Shown here one piece after another: positions 53,414 through 64,000 of a stretch of DNA of 64,000 bases (positions within the stretch are counted from its first letter, which is position 1; each line of letters starts with the position of its first letter). Both the position numbers and the translations under genes were made by a program. A model generated the notes under the pieces. It worked only from the letters and a program-made list of their open reading frames with translations, was not told the DNA's origin and searched no databases. This DNA comes from Arabidopsis thaliana (Eukaryota; Streptophyta; Magnoliopsida; Brassicales; Brassicaceae): the NCBI RefSeq assembly GCF_000001735.4, contig NC_003074.8:18793261-18857260 (forward strand), read 5' to 3'.

Positions 53414-54258
53414 ATATGGAAACAACTTCTATAGACTGAAAAACCTTTCAGATTCAAACAAAGATGTATATGTGATGATTACTACAAAACCAACAATAAT
53501 ACAAATACCCATCGAAGCAAACACAACCCTATAACAAACTCAAAGAGTAACCATGAAGAGAAGAAAAACCAAAAGCTAACGCATGAAGCAGAATAAAAAA
53601 GACAGATAGATTAAAGTGAGATTCTGCTTCGATTTCATACCAAACGGTGATGATGAGTGTAGATTTGGAAGTTTGACTTTGAAGAGAAGGTGGTGAAAGT
53701 GTATTTGCTCCGTACGTCATTAAATTAAAACAAACCAAAAAAAGGGGAATTGGGCTCAACGGTAATGGCCCAAATTTAGTATATATATAAGGCTCAAACG
53801 AATTTTATAAAATGGATACGTAATTAAAAGATTGAAGTTATTGAGAATTAATGTGTAGTCTTTCTTTGAATCGAAAAATCCTTGTATAAATTTATTATAT
53901 CTTGAAAAATATTAATGAGAGATTTGAAAGAGTCTTTCACCAATGGAATGCTCTAAATGTATATATTTACAGATTTCTATGTATGTACTTTTATCTGGTT
54001 ATAAAATTAAATCACTAGATATGGGGAATTTATTTAAAAAATTTCAATAGATCTCTCACCAACGAAAATGGTCTTATCGGATAGTTTACTACAACGATAT
54101 TACATAAAATATAGTTGAAGTTTCCATGAAAAGATCATTAAAGAAGGATGAGAATGCATTTATTAAAACAACAAAAACAACAAGAAAATAGAACAAACAG
54201 TCTTTTCTTAAATCTGTCAACTTTCTATGGGTAAGCACAAAAAGTGATCATATGCATC
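53414..54258. other. intergenic spacer
   Basis: Contains F-box gene upstream sequence with a ggccca motif at about 53767; otherwise AT-rich with nothing recognised. Confidence 0.5.
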
Positions 54259-56209
54259 TCACCACTTTGAAGAAATGAACTTCTTGAAGAAAGGAAGTAT
54301 CTTCTTCATCACGTTCTGCTTGATCTTCTTAGGTTTCTTCAGCTTGATATAGCGCTTTGGAAGCAGCCAAGTGGTCTCCAATTCCTCTATCTCATCATCA
54401 TAAGCTTCATCTTCGGTGATCGTTATCTCATTATTACTTCTCTCTGAGCAGAATCTTTTTAGCAAGCTTTCCAGTGAGATTGTAATATCTTTGAATTCGA
54501 GACGAGTCTTTGAGTCCGCTGCCCAACAACATTCTAATATGGGGACGACCTCATCAGGAATATTCGATAGGCTTGGTCTCTTGCCCTGAAAGAAAAAAAA
54601 AGATTCATCATGTTAAAATCTTCTCCATTAAGTAAAAATTGTTGATATGTATATAACTTTTACCTGGTTCACAAAATAGGGAATAGAAATGCTAGGTATC
54701 TCACTGAAAGGTGTTTTGTTTGTGAGCAAGGACCAGAAAATCAGTGCGAAGCTATACACATCGATTTTCTGGTCGTAGTGTTTTTTCTCCCCAATTCGGA
54801 GTGGCTCACGGCTGCATACCTGTGGATACAAAACATACAATCATTAATCATGATATGTTCTAGTCAAATATTTAGTCTAGAAAGAATCATTACCTCTGGA
54901 GCCATCCAACGGTACGTGCCCGCCTCACAAGTCATGCCACCAAGAGTCTTTTCTCTTGCAAGTCCAAAATCAGCCAACTTCACATGTTTCATATCACCAG
55001 TTACCAAAACATTCCCTACTCAAACACGGATAACAAACAATTAATTTGTTTCACTATCTACAAGACATGATGCTACAAGACATGATGATGTGTAAAATGG
55101 AGTATATTTACTTGGATTTAGGTCACGGTGAATGATGCCTTTTGAGTGCAAATACTCCATGGCTCGAGAAATGTCCAAAGCAAAGCTTAGTGACACCTTG
55201 AGATCAAGAGGACTCGGGCGAGAGTTCAACATGAACCTCTGAAGAGTACCACCTCTTACGAGTTCGGTAACTATCATCAATTGTGGCTCTATGCAAGCTC
55301 CAACAAACTGTACAATTAATGTTGAAAACACCAAAATATTTATTACTCATTATCGTAACATTAATATTATAAAACACCAAATTATTTATTTTTGTTTGAA
55401 ACATCAAATGATTTATTATTTTCATTTTTACCCTGACAATGTTTTCATGTTTCATCGAGGATAGTACCAGAACCTCCTTTTGAAACTGTTGTTTGTCCTG
55501 AATGCTTACAGCAGATGTTTTACCCGGCTGCACTATCTTCACCGCCACAGGAACAATGTTTTTGAGTCTATAAATCATTAGAGAAAATATATGAAACTTT
55601 TGATTAGCACAAAAGCCAAAAACACTTCATCTTATGAGATTAATTCCGATTTTTCTATTAATGGTTTCTATGCAACATCAGATTAATTAATTCACTCAAA
55701 AATAAACTATGGAGTAGATGTAGATCTAATGATTGCCTTTTTACATAGATTTCTATTAAGTTAGGTTGCCTCACCAAAACTTCACATATAGTTATTGCCT
55801 GAATAAAGTTTTACAGTTGTTTCGGATATTAAGAATTAAAAAAAAAAACTGAAATGAAACTAGAAATCAGCAAATTTTATTTGGACAAAACCTAATGATT
55901 TTTTTTTCAAAAGATTTATAAGAAACATAAATACATAAAATCTTAAAAAGAGAGAGAGAGTGATGAAACACACCGGCCTTTGTAAACGATGGAGTTGCCT
56001 CCTTCTCCAATCATCTCTCCCCTCATGATGTCTTTAGGGTTGAGAAGCAACTCTCTGCTGATATTGAAATCGAACTGGTTATCAGACTCATCATTATTGT
56101 CATCTGAGCCAAACGCTGACATGAAAAAAGGGTAGTTCGCATTAAGCATCATCGTCGGAGAAATGGCCATGGTTGGAGCTCGCTTGTACTTTTGATGAGT
56201 AGAAATCAT
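54259..56209 (-). CDS. Raf-like (TKL) protein kinase, tandem copy 1
   Basis: Six exons (56209-55974, 55567-55432, 55307-55112, 55015-54894, 54819-54664, 54585-54259), 390 aa from the first ATG or 377 aa from MAISPTMM (56170). The kinase domain covers most of the protein. It has the glycine loop [12 protein letters not shown] (67-78), VAVK with Lys89, the catalytic loop HRDLNPRN with Asp186, DFG (205-207), and the activation segment ending RWMAPE, with all residues needed for activity. The N-terminus is short. The C-terminal tail is basic and amphipathic ([19 protein letters not shown]), possibly membrane- or nucleus-directing. No regulatory PAS, ACT or ankyrin domain is present, so this is a compact Raf/MAPKKK-C type kinase. 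Its neighbour at 58273-59877 has identical intron positions, showing tandem duplication. Recalled as At3g50720; no known substrate. Confidence 0.93.
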
Positions 56210-56799
56210 AGTGCTGAGTGAGGAAGATGAGTGAGGAAGACTGTGAAAGTGTTTGGGTTATATAGAAATAGCAGTGCTGAGTTTGGGGCTACTTAAGTAA
56301 TTTCAAGAATTGTATTTTAGAGGGCATAAACAAAGAAAGATATTGTTATGTATTAATTGACAATTATAACTTGAATGGGAAAATATAGGAAAAATCTAAA
56401 AGTAATTCTTATCTCTTAAATGTAATTTATTTATTTATTCACCACCACATGTAATGGGTTTCTCAGAATCTTATCTTTTAAGTAATTTTTTGCATATATG
56501 TTTAACAGCTCATTTTTCCTTTTTGTATTTAACCATACTATATAAATATGGACTCTATACGGAAACTAAACTTATCTAAAATTTGAAAAATATATATTCT
56601 ATTTTGCTTCTAACACTATTTAGGAGTTTTTTTCACAAATAATACTTAAGAGTTAGGACTTCAGTTTCTATCCAATTTGTTAAATAAAAATGGGTAAGAC
56701 AAAGATAAAATGATATATATATTTAGTGCAATGTAAAATTATAGTCAACCAAAAAACTGTTTTATCATAAATGTTTCTGGAAGATATACCAACAGAATT

Positions 56800-57100
56800 C
56801 TATGGCCTAGTTGGCAGTTGCCATGAGTTTGAAACCAATAGTAGAGACCACTTTCATAGGTACTTTGCGTTTGAATGATTTTGAGCTTGTTTCATACACT
56901 TTTGTCAATAATGTGGGTGAGCTTTTGAGCTGAGATGGGAGGTCTCTGCATATTCATCCATTTCTTTCCCTCCATATACTACGCAAAGTGAGATCAAACG
57001 TATACCTAAGAAGGGACTTGGGGAGAATTGGGTGGGTGGAACCTTGTAGTTGGATGATGATGGGCGTCCCAACTTATTGTGAATCGGCTTTGAAGAATAT
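56800..57100 (-). mobile_element. LINE retrotransposon 3' remnant
   Basis: Minus-strand reading gives IWRERNG, then an interrupted basic tail (QLKSSPTLLTKVYETSSK, KVPMKVVSTIGFKLMATAN) and a stop, matching the end of plant LINE ORF2, like the remnant near 40.2 kb. The block tccatttctttccctccat is shared almost exactly by the two remnants on the plus strand. Short, frameshifted, dead. Confidence 0.55.
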
Positions 57101-57865
57101 CTCGGGGAAAATATGATTAGATTTGAGCTGAGTAGCTACAGGTCAATACCTCGGAAAAAATTGTATATATATATTAAGAAAAAATATATTTTCATCGCCA
57201 ATAATTTTTGTGAGAAAATATAAAGTAGCGAACTTAAATTGAAAAAGATCGCTACCAAATAAAAATAAATAATATTTAACGATCGATGACATAAATAGAA
57301 AAAATACTAAACGATCTACTTACTAATGGTTTTATTCAATATTCAGTTAACATACCTTTTATAATATAATTTTTGAAATATAACGGTCTCAATATCATAA
57401 ATTAAATTATTATACATTAAACGATATATATAATCATATCGTACTATTTTCTATTTTATTAAAATGTCAATATTACGACTACCACAATAAAAATCAACCT
57501 TTTTAGTTCTTAACTAAACTTTAATTACGTTAATAATAGAAAAAAAAACTTGTTCTTTATAAAAGTCTCAATCAAAACTGCATTCAATCTTTTATTCAAC
57601 ATCATTTTTTCTTTCCTAAAACTTTTAAGTAGAATGCAATACATGAACTTTCTGAAGATCACCCATTTAAGTATTATTCTCGTCCAAATATGTTTAAATC
57701 CAAAGTTTTGATGTAATATGTGCATTAGTGCTGGTATGATGATCGCATTCAAATTTAACATCGGCAAAAACCAAAAAGTAGAACTAAAATTTGGTTTCAA
57801 CAAATATCACTATAATTATCATAAATGTAGGGTTTTCGAATAGACATATCTGTATATACCTACAC

Positions 57866-57939
57866 AATGTGCACCCTCCTTTAAATGTTAGACATTTCAA
57901 CTAGAAAATGTTAGAGAATGTTAAAGGAGGGTGCACATT
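57866..57939. repeat. hairpin-forming inverted repeat (19-bp perfect arms)
   Basis: Left arm 57866-57884 (aatgtgcaccctcctttaa) and right arm 57921-57939 are exact reverse complements separated by 36 nt. The arms are GC-richer than the flanks. It could fold into a 74-nt stem-loop if transcribed, or be the core of a foldback element. No transcript evidence is visible. Confidence 0.6.
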
Positions 57940-58272
57940 CAGAAAACGTTACATTTCAACTATGATTATCATTTCTAATAGAAAATGTTACATTTACCAA
58001 AACCAACTTGAGATTTAGTCAGTACATACTCTATATAGTTACAACAAGGATATATTTTCTGTATAAACAAAAATAGTTGAAATGTCCATGAAAAGAAGAA
58101 CGAGAATTCATTGCTTTAGGAAAAATTTCCTCACAAAAAAAAAAACAGAAAAAATAACAAGAAAACACAAAGAAGAAAGAAAGAACAAACACTAACAGAA
58201 TCTTCAGTCTTGTCTTTCCTTAAATCCACCAACTTTCCATTTTTTATTTTTATGGAAAGACACAAAAAATAA

Positions 58273-59877
58273 TCATGGCTTGTAGTTGTACAACCAAACC
58301 TTGAACTTCTTAAAGAAAGGAAATCTCATCTTCACCAGTTTCTTCTTCTTCTTCTTCTCCTTAGGTTTCTTCACCTTGCAAAAATGCTCTTGAAGAAGAG
58401 GAGAGTTCTCTGATTCCTCCATCTCACCTTCATAAGCTTCCCCATCCGGTAGTGTTGTGCCAATGCTACTGTCTGAGCTCATTCTTCTTAGCAAGTTTGT
58501 CAGCATAACCGAAATCTCTTTAAATTCCGGACGCGCATCCGGGTCTTGTGCCCAACATGATTCAACGATTGGGACAAACACGTCGGGAGTCTTCGTAAGT
58601 ATTGGTCTCCGACCCTGTAATAAAAAGATATCCAACATTTTAAAACCTTATTCCTTTTAAGTTAAAAAGGATGATGTGTTTTTATCAAAAAAAAGTTGAT
58701 GTTTGACTTTACTTGGCTAACAAGATAGGGAACAAAGAGGCTATTAGGCACGTCAGGGAATGGTTCTTCGTTCGTAACCAGCTGCCATAATACTATGGCA
58801 AAGCTGTAAATATCAGCCTTATGGTCATATTCCTTCTTCTCCCCAACTCTCAGCGGCTCAGGGCTATACACCTGTGGTTACGGAACAGAAAATATTTAGT
58901 TTATATGTTTCGAAATAGAAAACTAAGCTCAAAATGATCACTACCTCAGGAGCCATCCATTTAGAGGTGCCAGCCTCACAGGTCATGCCACCTCTAGTTT
59001 CTTCTCTTGCAATTCCAAAGTCAGCCAATTTCACATGTTTCAGATCACCGGTTACCAACAAATTCCCTACACAAAACACACCAAATTATCAAATTTTGTT
59101 TCTCTGTTTACAAGAAATACTGAGTAAAAATTGGCGCATGTTTATTGTTTACTTGGATTTAAATCACGGTGAATGATGCCATTTGAGTGCACAAACTCCA
59201 TGGCTCGTGAAATATCCAAAGCAAAGCTTAGTGACATCTTTAGGTCAAGAGGACCCGGACGAGAGTGCATGAACCTCTGTAGAGTGCCGCCTTCAACGAG
59301 TTCGGTAACTATAATCAATTGTGGTTCTATGCAAGCTCCAACAAACTATATATACATCATCAATAATCATGTTTATTTATTTTACTTTACTTTTCAAAAA
59401 AAAAAAACATGTTTAATATGTCATTATTATAACATTAATATTGAAACCACCAATATAAATATATATTTCTCAATTTTCACCTTCACAATGTTGTCATGTT
59501 TCATCTTGGATAGTAACAGAACTTCCTTTTGAAACGTTTTTTTGTGCGCTTTGGTTACAGCGGAAGTTGTACTCGGATCCATGATCTTCACCGCCACGGG
59601 AAATTGGTTTCTTAGCCTATAAATCATGATAGAGAACATATGAAAACTTAGTGATGATTAAACTGATTAAACGCATTTGAATTCATCAATATAATATAGC
59701 GAGAGATGAAACACACAATCCTTTGTAGACGATGGAGTAAGCTCCTTCTCCAATCATCTCTCCCACTACGACATCGTTTCGGTCGAGAAGCAATTCTCTG
59801 CTGATACTGAAATGGAATGGCTCGTCGTCGGACTCATTGTGAGAAGGATAGTTTCTGAAAATCATTCGAGATATCAT
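58273..59877 (-). CDS. Raf-like (TKL) protein kinase, tandem copy 2
   Basis: Six exons (59877-59717, 59616-59481, 59345-59153, 59066-58945, 58871-58713, 58614-58273), 370 aa, with the same intron positions and phases as the copy at 54259-56209. The glycine loop is IGEGAYSIVYKG, the lysine lies in VAVKIMDP, the catalytic loop is HRDLNPRN, DFG is followed by [23 protein letters not shown], and the C-lobe ends before an acidic stretch (EAYEGEMEESENS). A run of lysines (KEKKKKKKLVKM) and FPFFKKFKVW follow, so the basic tail is shared but diverged. The N-terminus is shorter than in copy 1. All catalytic residues are present. Both genes have a short leader and identical MIS starts. Recalled as At3g50730; role unknown. 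Confidence 0.93.
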
Positions 59878-62087
59878 TTTGAAGAATGGAAGTGAGTGAG
59901 GACTAAGGATGATGAGTGAAAGAGGAAGAGTTGTACCTATTTATAGTACTACAAATGTGGGTGGTAATTCTGTAATTCTGTATGTAGTCTAAAACTGGAT
60001 GGTTATGTGGGAGAGGAAAAACTGAATTTTGTTTCATGTATATTAATTGACAATTAATGGTAAAAGAAGGGAAAGTATTGTTTACCCAATTAGCATGAAT
60101 TGCATGACATGGTTTTGTTACTAACCTTATCTCTTTAAGTAACTTTTTTTTTTATAATTTATTCACCACCATATGTCATGATTTTCTTGTAATCTTATCT
60201 TTAAGTAAATTTTTTCATAAATATGTTTAACACCTTTCTTTTTAATTTTTCATATAACCGTTACTCTATACTGACTATACATATACATTGTGGACCCGAT
60301 ATGTAAATATGCAACTCTTTTAGAAGAAAAAAAACTTTATGCATGACGTGCACAAATGTATACCACGAGAAAAAATGGTAAAATTGGAAAAACTACATTA
60401 TTTTTCAATTTCTATTTTTTTATTTTATAAAATATATATATATATATATTAATGTATTTATTTGTATCGCCAATAATTTTAATGATAAAATAGAAGGTGA
60501 CACAGTTAGAATGAAGGCGATAAATATTTATTTTTTTAAAGTGTTCTATGATCATAAGTATTAAAAATAATAGATTCACTAATAGTTTTTGTTTTCTTTA
60601 GTTAGCTAAGAAATTATGTGCCGATACATCTTGTAAGTCTAGCCCCTACCTAATACTTTATAATGTATGTAGTGAATTTTCTTCTATTTTTATTATTAAA
60701 GATTGGATAAAATAATCATTCAAGCATCATAGTCCATAGTAATCTTGCTTTGTTTCGCAACCAAGTAAGACATCTCAATTGCGATATCATGGCGAAATGT
60801 TTTCAAACTTTCACGTCTATGTTGTATCACATATCCAATTTATGCCATAGACTTGGTGGAGTGCATATCTAAATCCCACAATGTACGTCTAGGATATAGA
60901 AGAGCTCATGCAGTCATGCTAATACAAGTTGGATATGTGTATTGTGTATATATGAAAGAATTGTGATTTTAGGGAAGAGACACAACCCTGCGTATTGAAG
61001 AAGAGAGGACTTCAAAATTATAAAGATGAGTACTAAAATTTTCTACCTTAAGAAATAAGAACTCAAACGAAAAATACATTTAGACTTCTTTCCTCCTAAT
61101 TTTAAATACTATTCGATCGTTGTAACGGAAACAAGACTTAATAGTTAATAACTTAATATGGGTTAGTTTGGGTCAAGATTTAGAAACCCATCAGTATTGT
61201 ATATTACTTTCACCCACAAAAACTAGTTTTTCAAAGCATTAGTTGTTCAGTAAAAAGGAGACTAGTGTTTTACAATATACAAAAGCTGTGAAAATATGTT
61301 TTACAATTTAAGGCTGGTCCTGTTCCTTATTTCCTTTGTTACGTTTTAAATTCTTATAATTTTTACGAAGATTGTAACGAGTTTTTTTTTTTTTTTTTTT
61401 TGTAATGTTTCAACAGAAAAACGACGGTTTACAACAGTTAGAGTTTGACCCCCCCAAAAAAAGGACGGTTTACACATATATAGAAATACTCTGAAAAAAT
61501 GAGAAGAACTGGAATAACAAATAGTGGAAAAAGAATTGAAAAAAAAAATGATTGAATTAAAAAGTTATAGTCGAAGATCACTTTAGCTGCGTGTTCCAAA
61601 CCAAGTCAATAAGAGAGAATCATATATACAATTTGAATTTCCTAAGGAGATTAGTAATGATTAGCTAATTAAAAAAATCTTCATATATAACTAATGCAAT
61701 TTTTTTGGTGAGAATATAACTAATGCGATTATCATCATCATAATGATTTTGTATATCATCAGATTCCTATACTCATGAATCATGATTTTAATTCACCGTT
61801 TCATATTGACGTCAAGTATTAAATATTAATCATATACAACCATATTTGTTACCGTTAAATAACCGAAGACTTAGCAATTAAAAAAGGAGCTACTTATTAT
61901 ACAAATTAAACACTAATTATTTATTTTACATTGTAAAATACATTACTGATAGGGACTAGCATTGACCAAAACAAAACCACGTGATACCATGTGGCAACCA
62001 AGACTCGGAAACTATATAATACAAGATACCCAAAAGGGTAAAACGACACGCAGTTTATAAGTAACATACTATAAACGGTAAGCGTTC
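59878..62087. other. intergenic spacer
   Basis: AT-rich, with an (AT)n run near 60435-60452 and long T-runs near 61384. No gene recognised. The right end is probably the UGT72E1 3' UTR. Confidence 0.5.
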
Positions 62088-63551
62088 CTAGGCACCACGT
62101 GCCATGCACCTGACACGCTCCAAAAGATGCTCGCTCTCGTCGGCGATTCTTGACAACGATTCATGCGCCACTCCACCGTCGCAACTCAGCGATTCGGCAG
62201 CGGTCTCTTTCAGCTTCTTTATCTTCTTTCTCATCTCAGCACCTTCCTCCTCCACCATGATCTTTCTCACCAACGCCTCGATCTCCGCCCTCGTAATCAC
62301 TCCCTCCGACGGTAGTTTCTTAGAGCGGACGGCAACGCCAAGCTCTTCGTTGAGGAGTGTCGCGTTCATCATCTGCTCCGCAAAAAGTGGCCACGCGATC
62401 ATCGGAACGCCACCAACGACGCTCTCGAGAATCGAATTCCAACCGCAGTGAGTTAGAAACCCACCTACGGCTTGGTGGGCCAAGATCTCCGCTTGGGGAG
62501 CCCAAGAAGAGACCATAAAGCCTCTCTCATGAGTCCGGCTAACAAAACCTTCCGGGAGATAATCAGGTGTACCGTCTCGTATTTTACCACTGTTAGCGGA
62601 TAAATATGCACTGCAAGCTGAACCGTCCACCGGGGGTCGAACCACCCAAACGAACCGTTGCTGACTCATCTCAAGTCCCCAAGCCAATTCGGTTAGTTGT
62701 TTAGCCGAGAGAGAGCCACCGCTTCCAAATGAAATGTAAAGTACCGACTCGTCCGGCTGTTTGTTTAACCAATCCAAAACCGGATGATTAGTTTTAGATG
62801 GATCAACCGGTCTAGACAAAGGACCAATTGGATAAACCGGTACACCAGCAATTCGACCCAAGAGCTTTGGGTCTTGAAGAGATTTCAAAGTTTTGGGCTC
62901 CATATCATCCCATGTATTCACAATAATACCATCACACGTTGGGAAAACCGAACCGAAAGGAACAAATTCCCGGTAGAGTTGGCTGTTTGGGTCAAGGAAT
63001 GTTTCAAGTGTATCTTCAAACCGAACCGGTTCACATCCAGGCATAACCATAGGTTGCTTCTTGATTATGTGCTCTTCTTCCATGTCTTTGTCCAACGTTG
63101 GGAAAAACAAAGCCACCGCGAGAAAACGTGCGTTTGAAGCGATGAAGATATAAGTCAACATGTTGAACTCACCACCGAGCGGTATCGCGTCCAAACCAAA
63201 CAAGTCTACGATCAGAGCCGTTGGTTTGTGTTGCATCTCCTCTATCTTTGACCGGATGGTAGGAATGGTCTCACGCATCATGACCAAGAGCTTGATCCCA
63301 AAAAAGGCTGATGGGTCGACTAAACCGGAGATATCGGGCGTTGGGAGGCCAACGATATCAACAAGGGCCGCGTCGCAGCCTGGTGAGTTAAGGAATTGAG
63401 ATTGAGCTGAGGCTGCGTCGGTTTCAAGGACGAAAATGGTGACATCGAAGCCGTGGGAACCAGCTAAGCGTTTTCCGAGCTCGATCACCGGGATGATGTG
63501 GCCCATTCCGGGGCTAGCGAACATGGCCACATGTGGTTTTGTAATCTTCAT
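62088..63551 (-). CDS. UGT72E1: UDP-glucosyltransferase UGT72E1
   Basis: Intronless, 487 aa, GT1 family. UGT72E1 transfers glucose from UDP-glucose to the phenolic OH of coniferyl and sinapyl aldehydes in the cytosol (established). The N-terminal acceptor domain holds the catalytic His18 in ASPGMGHIIPV and the partner Asp116 (IVDLFG). The C-terminal donor domain holds a complete PSPG box from Trp350 to Gln393 (WAPQAEILAHQAVGG, then THCGWNS, ending WPLFAEQ); the final Gln is the usual glucose-selecting residue. The start MKITKPHVAMF fits the family. A poly-A/AAC tract on the minus strand lies just upstream of the start. Recalled as At3g50740. Confidence 0.96.
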   Translation of the reverse strand: MKITKPHVAMFASPGMGHIIPVIELGKRLAGSHGFDVTIFVLETDAASAQSQFLNSPGCDAALVDIVGLPTPDISGLVDPSAFFGIKLLVMMRETIPTIRSKIEEMQHKPTALIVDLFGLDAIPLGGEFNMLTYIFIASNARFLAVALFFPTLDKDMEEEHIIKKQPMVMPGCEPVRFEDTLETFLDPNSQLYREFVPFGSVFPTCDGIIVNTWDDMEPKTLKSLQDPKLLGRIAGVPVYPIGPLSRPVDPSKTNHPVLDWLNKQPDESVLYISFGSGGSLSAKQLTELAWGLEMSQQRFVWVVRPPVDGSACSAYLSANSGKIRDGTPDYLPEGFVSRTHERGFMVSSWAPQAEILAHQAVGGFLTHCGWNSILESVVGGVPMIAWPLFAEQMMNATLLNEELGVAVRSKKLPSEGVITRAEIEALVRKIMVEEEGAEMRKKIKKLKETAAESLSCDGGVAHESLSRIADESEHLLERVRCMARGA

Positions 63552-63571
63552 AGCCTAGATCACTGAACGTT

Positions 63572-63616
63572 GGCCTTTTTTTTTTTTTTTTTTGTTGTTG
63601 TTGTTGTTGTTATTGT
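63572..63616. repeat. T-run followed by (GTT)n microsatellite in the UGT72E1 leader region
   Basis: About 20 T then seven gtt-type units, starting 20 bp upstream of the start codon. On the gene strand this is (AAC)n then poly-A, in the probable 5' UTR; length variation would change the leader. Confidence 0.75.
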
Positions 63617-64000
63617 GTCGGTTTACTCTCTCATAGTTGCAAGTGAGTTGAATATATAGAACCAAAAGACTTTATAACTCATTTGTAAGTATCTTTAAAG
63701 TCTTATCTATATATCACTTTCATTTTTTTTGTTTTATTTTTGATATCATATACCAGCTTTAATCGTTTTACAAGAAAAGTAAATATAAACATGGAAGTGT
63801 AAATGTATCTAAGTTAATTGCATCCATATCGTGTATTTATTTATATAGAAAAGAATTGACCACATAAGTTGTCGCGTGAATGATAAAAATGTTGAATGCG
63901 TCGACCAGAAGATAATAATGGTAAGCTTCCGACTTGTATATGTATATATGTGAATTACTAGCTCATAGGCCATAATGCATCATATATAGTATGTCATGTC
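63617..64000. other. upstream flank of UGT72E1 to window end
   Basis: Contains a probable TATA-type tatatag region (about 63650); no further gene begins before the window ends. Confidence 0.5.

Larger units (their letters stand above)
56210..58272. other. spacer between the two kinase genes
   Basis: Holds a LINE remnant (56800-57100) and a hairpin (57866-57939). Otherwise AT-rich without gene structure. Confidence 0.5.

Overview
Nuclear DNA of a crucifer plant, almost certainly Arabidopsis thaliana, chromosome 3 long arm. Reconstructed spliced products match, in order, a run of genes I know from the At3g50630-At3g50740 interval: KRP2, SCL7, DWF4/CYP90B1, U1-70K, IDD2/GAF1 and UGT72E1. Locus numbers and symbols are recalled, not searched. 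AT-rich spacers, GT-AG introns, one nuclear tRNA, plant retroelements and small plant-specific families all fit. There are no operons, CRISPR arrays or phage-like modules.

Layout. 1-2.84 kb: 3' part of a Ty1/copia retrotransposon (integrase end, reverse transcriptase, RNase H, 3' LTR). 2.8-7.1 kb: spacer with a ~0.4-kb imperfect tandem duplication just upstream of KRP2 (7.2-8.1 kb, CDK inhibitor). 8.1-10.7 kb: spacer with a 120-bp tandem duplication. 10.8-11.4 kb: unknown small plant protein. 13.2-14.8 kb: SCL7 (GRAS regulator). 14.8-21 kb: spacer with a candidate small secreted peptide, a 22-bp perfect palindrome, a frameshifted NYN-nuclease pseudogene carrying a small DNA transposon, and an orphan coding fragment. 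21.0-23.9 kb: DWF4 (brassinosteroid C-22 hydroxylase), followed by about 9 kb without genes except a GC-rich promoter-like island with two G-boxes near 28.8 kb. 32.78 kb: tRNA-Glu. 33.2-36.2 kb: U1-70K with its 909-nt alternatively retained intron. 36.4-40.8 kb: a graveyard block with a wall-associated-kinase-like pseudogene, a TRIM retroelement with identical LTRs and a perfect target duplication, two PR-1-like fragments and a LINE tail, bracketed by a short diverged direct repeat. 41.0-43.8 kb: a plastid membrane-type protein and an ANP32-like LRR protein. 47.7-49.6 kb: IDD2. 50.2-51.2 kb: possible spliced non-coding transcript. 51.9-53.4 kb: F-box/FBD protein. 54.3-56.2 and 58.3-59.9 kb: tandem pair of Raf-like kinases, separated by a LINE remnant and a small hairpin. 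62.1-63.6 kb: UGT72E1.

The genes do not form one pathway. Functional links are loose: DWF4 makes brassinosteroid, IDD2/GAF1 works in gibberellin signalling, KRP2 restrains the cell cycle, SCL7 is a GRAS regulator, and UGT72E1 glucosylates monolignol aldehydes. I did not find a new multi-gene system. The best unexplained items are the promoter-like island at 28.7 kb, the split NYN pseudogene, the 36-41 kb block, the hairpin at 57.9 kb and the cis-elements of DWF4.
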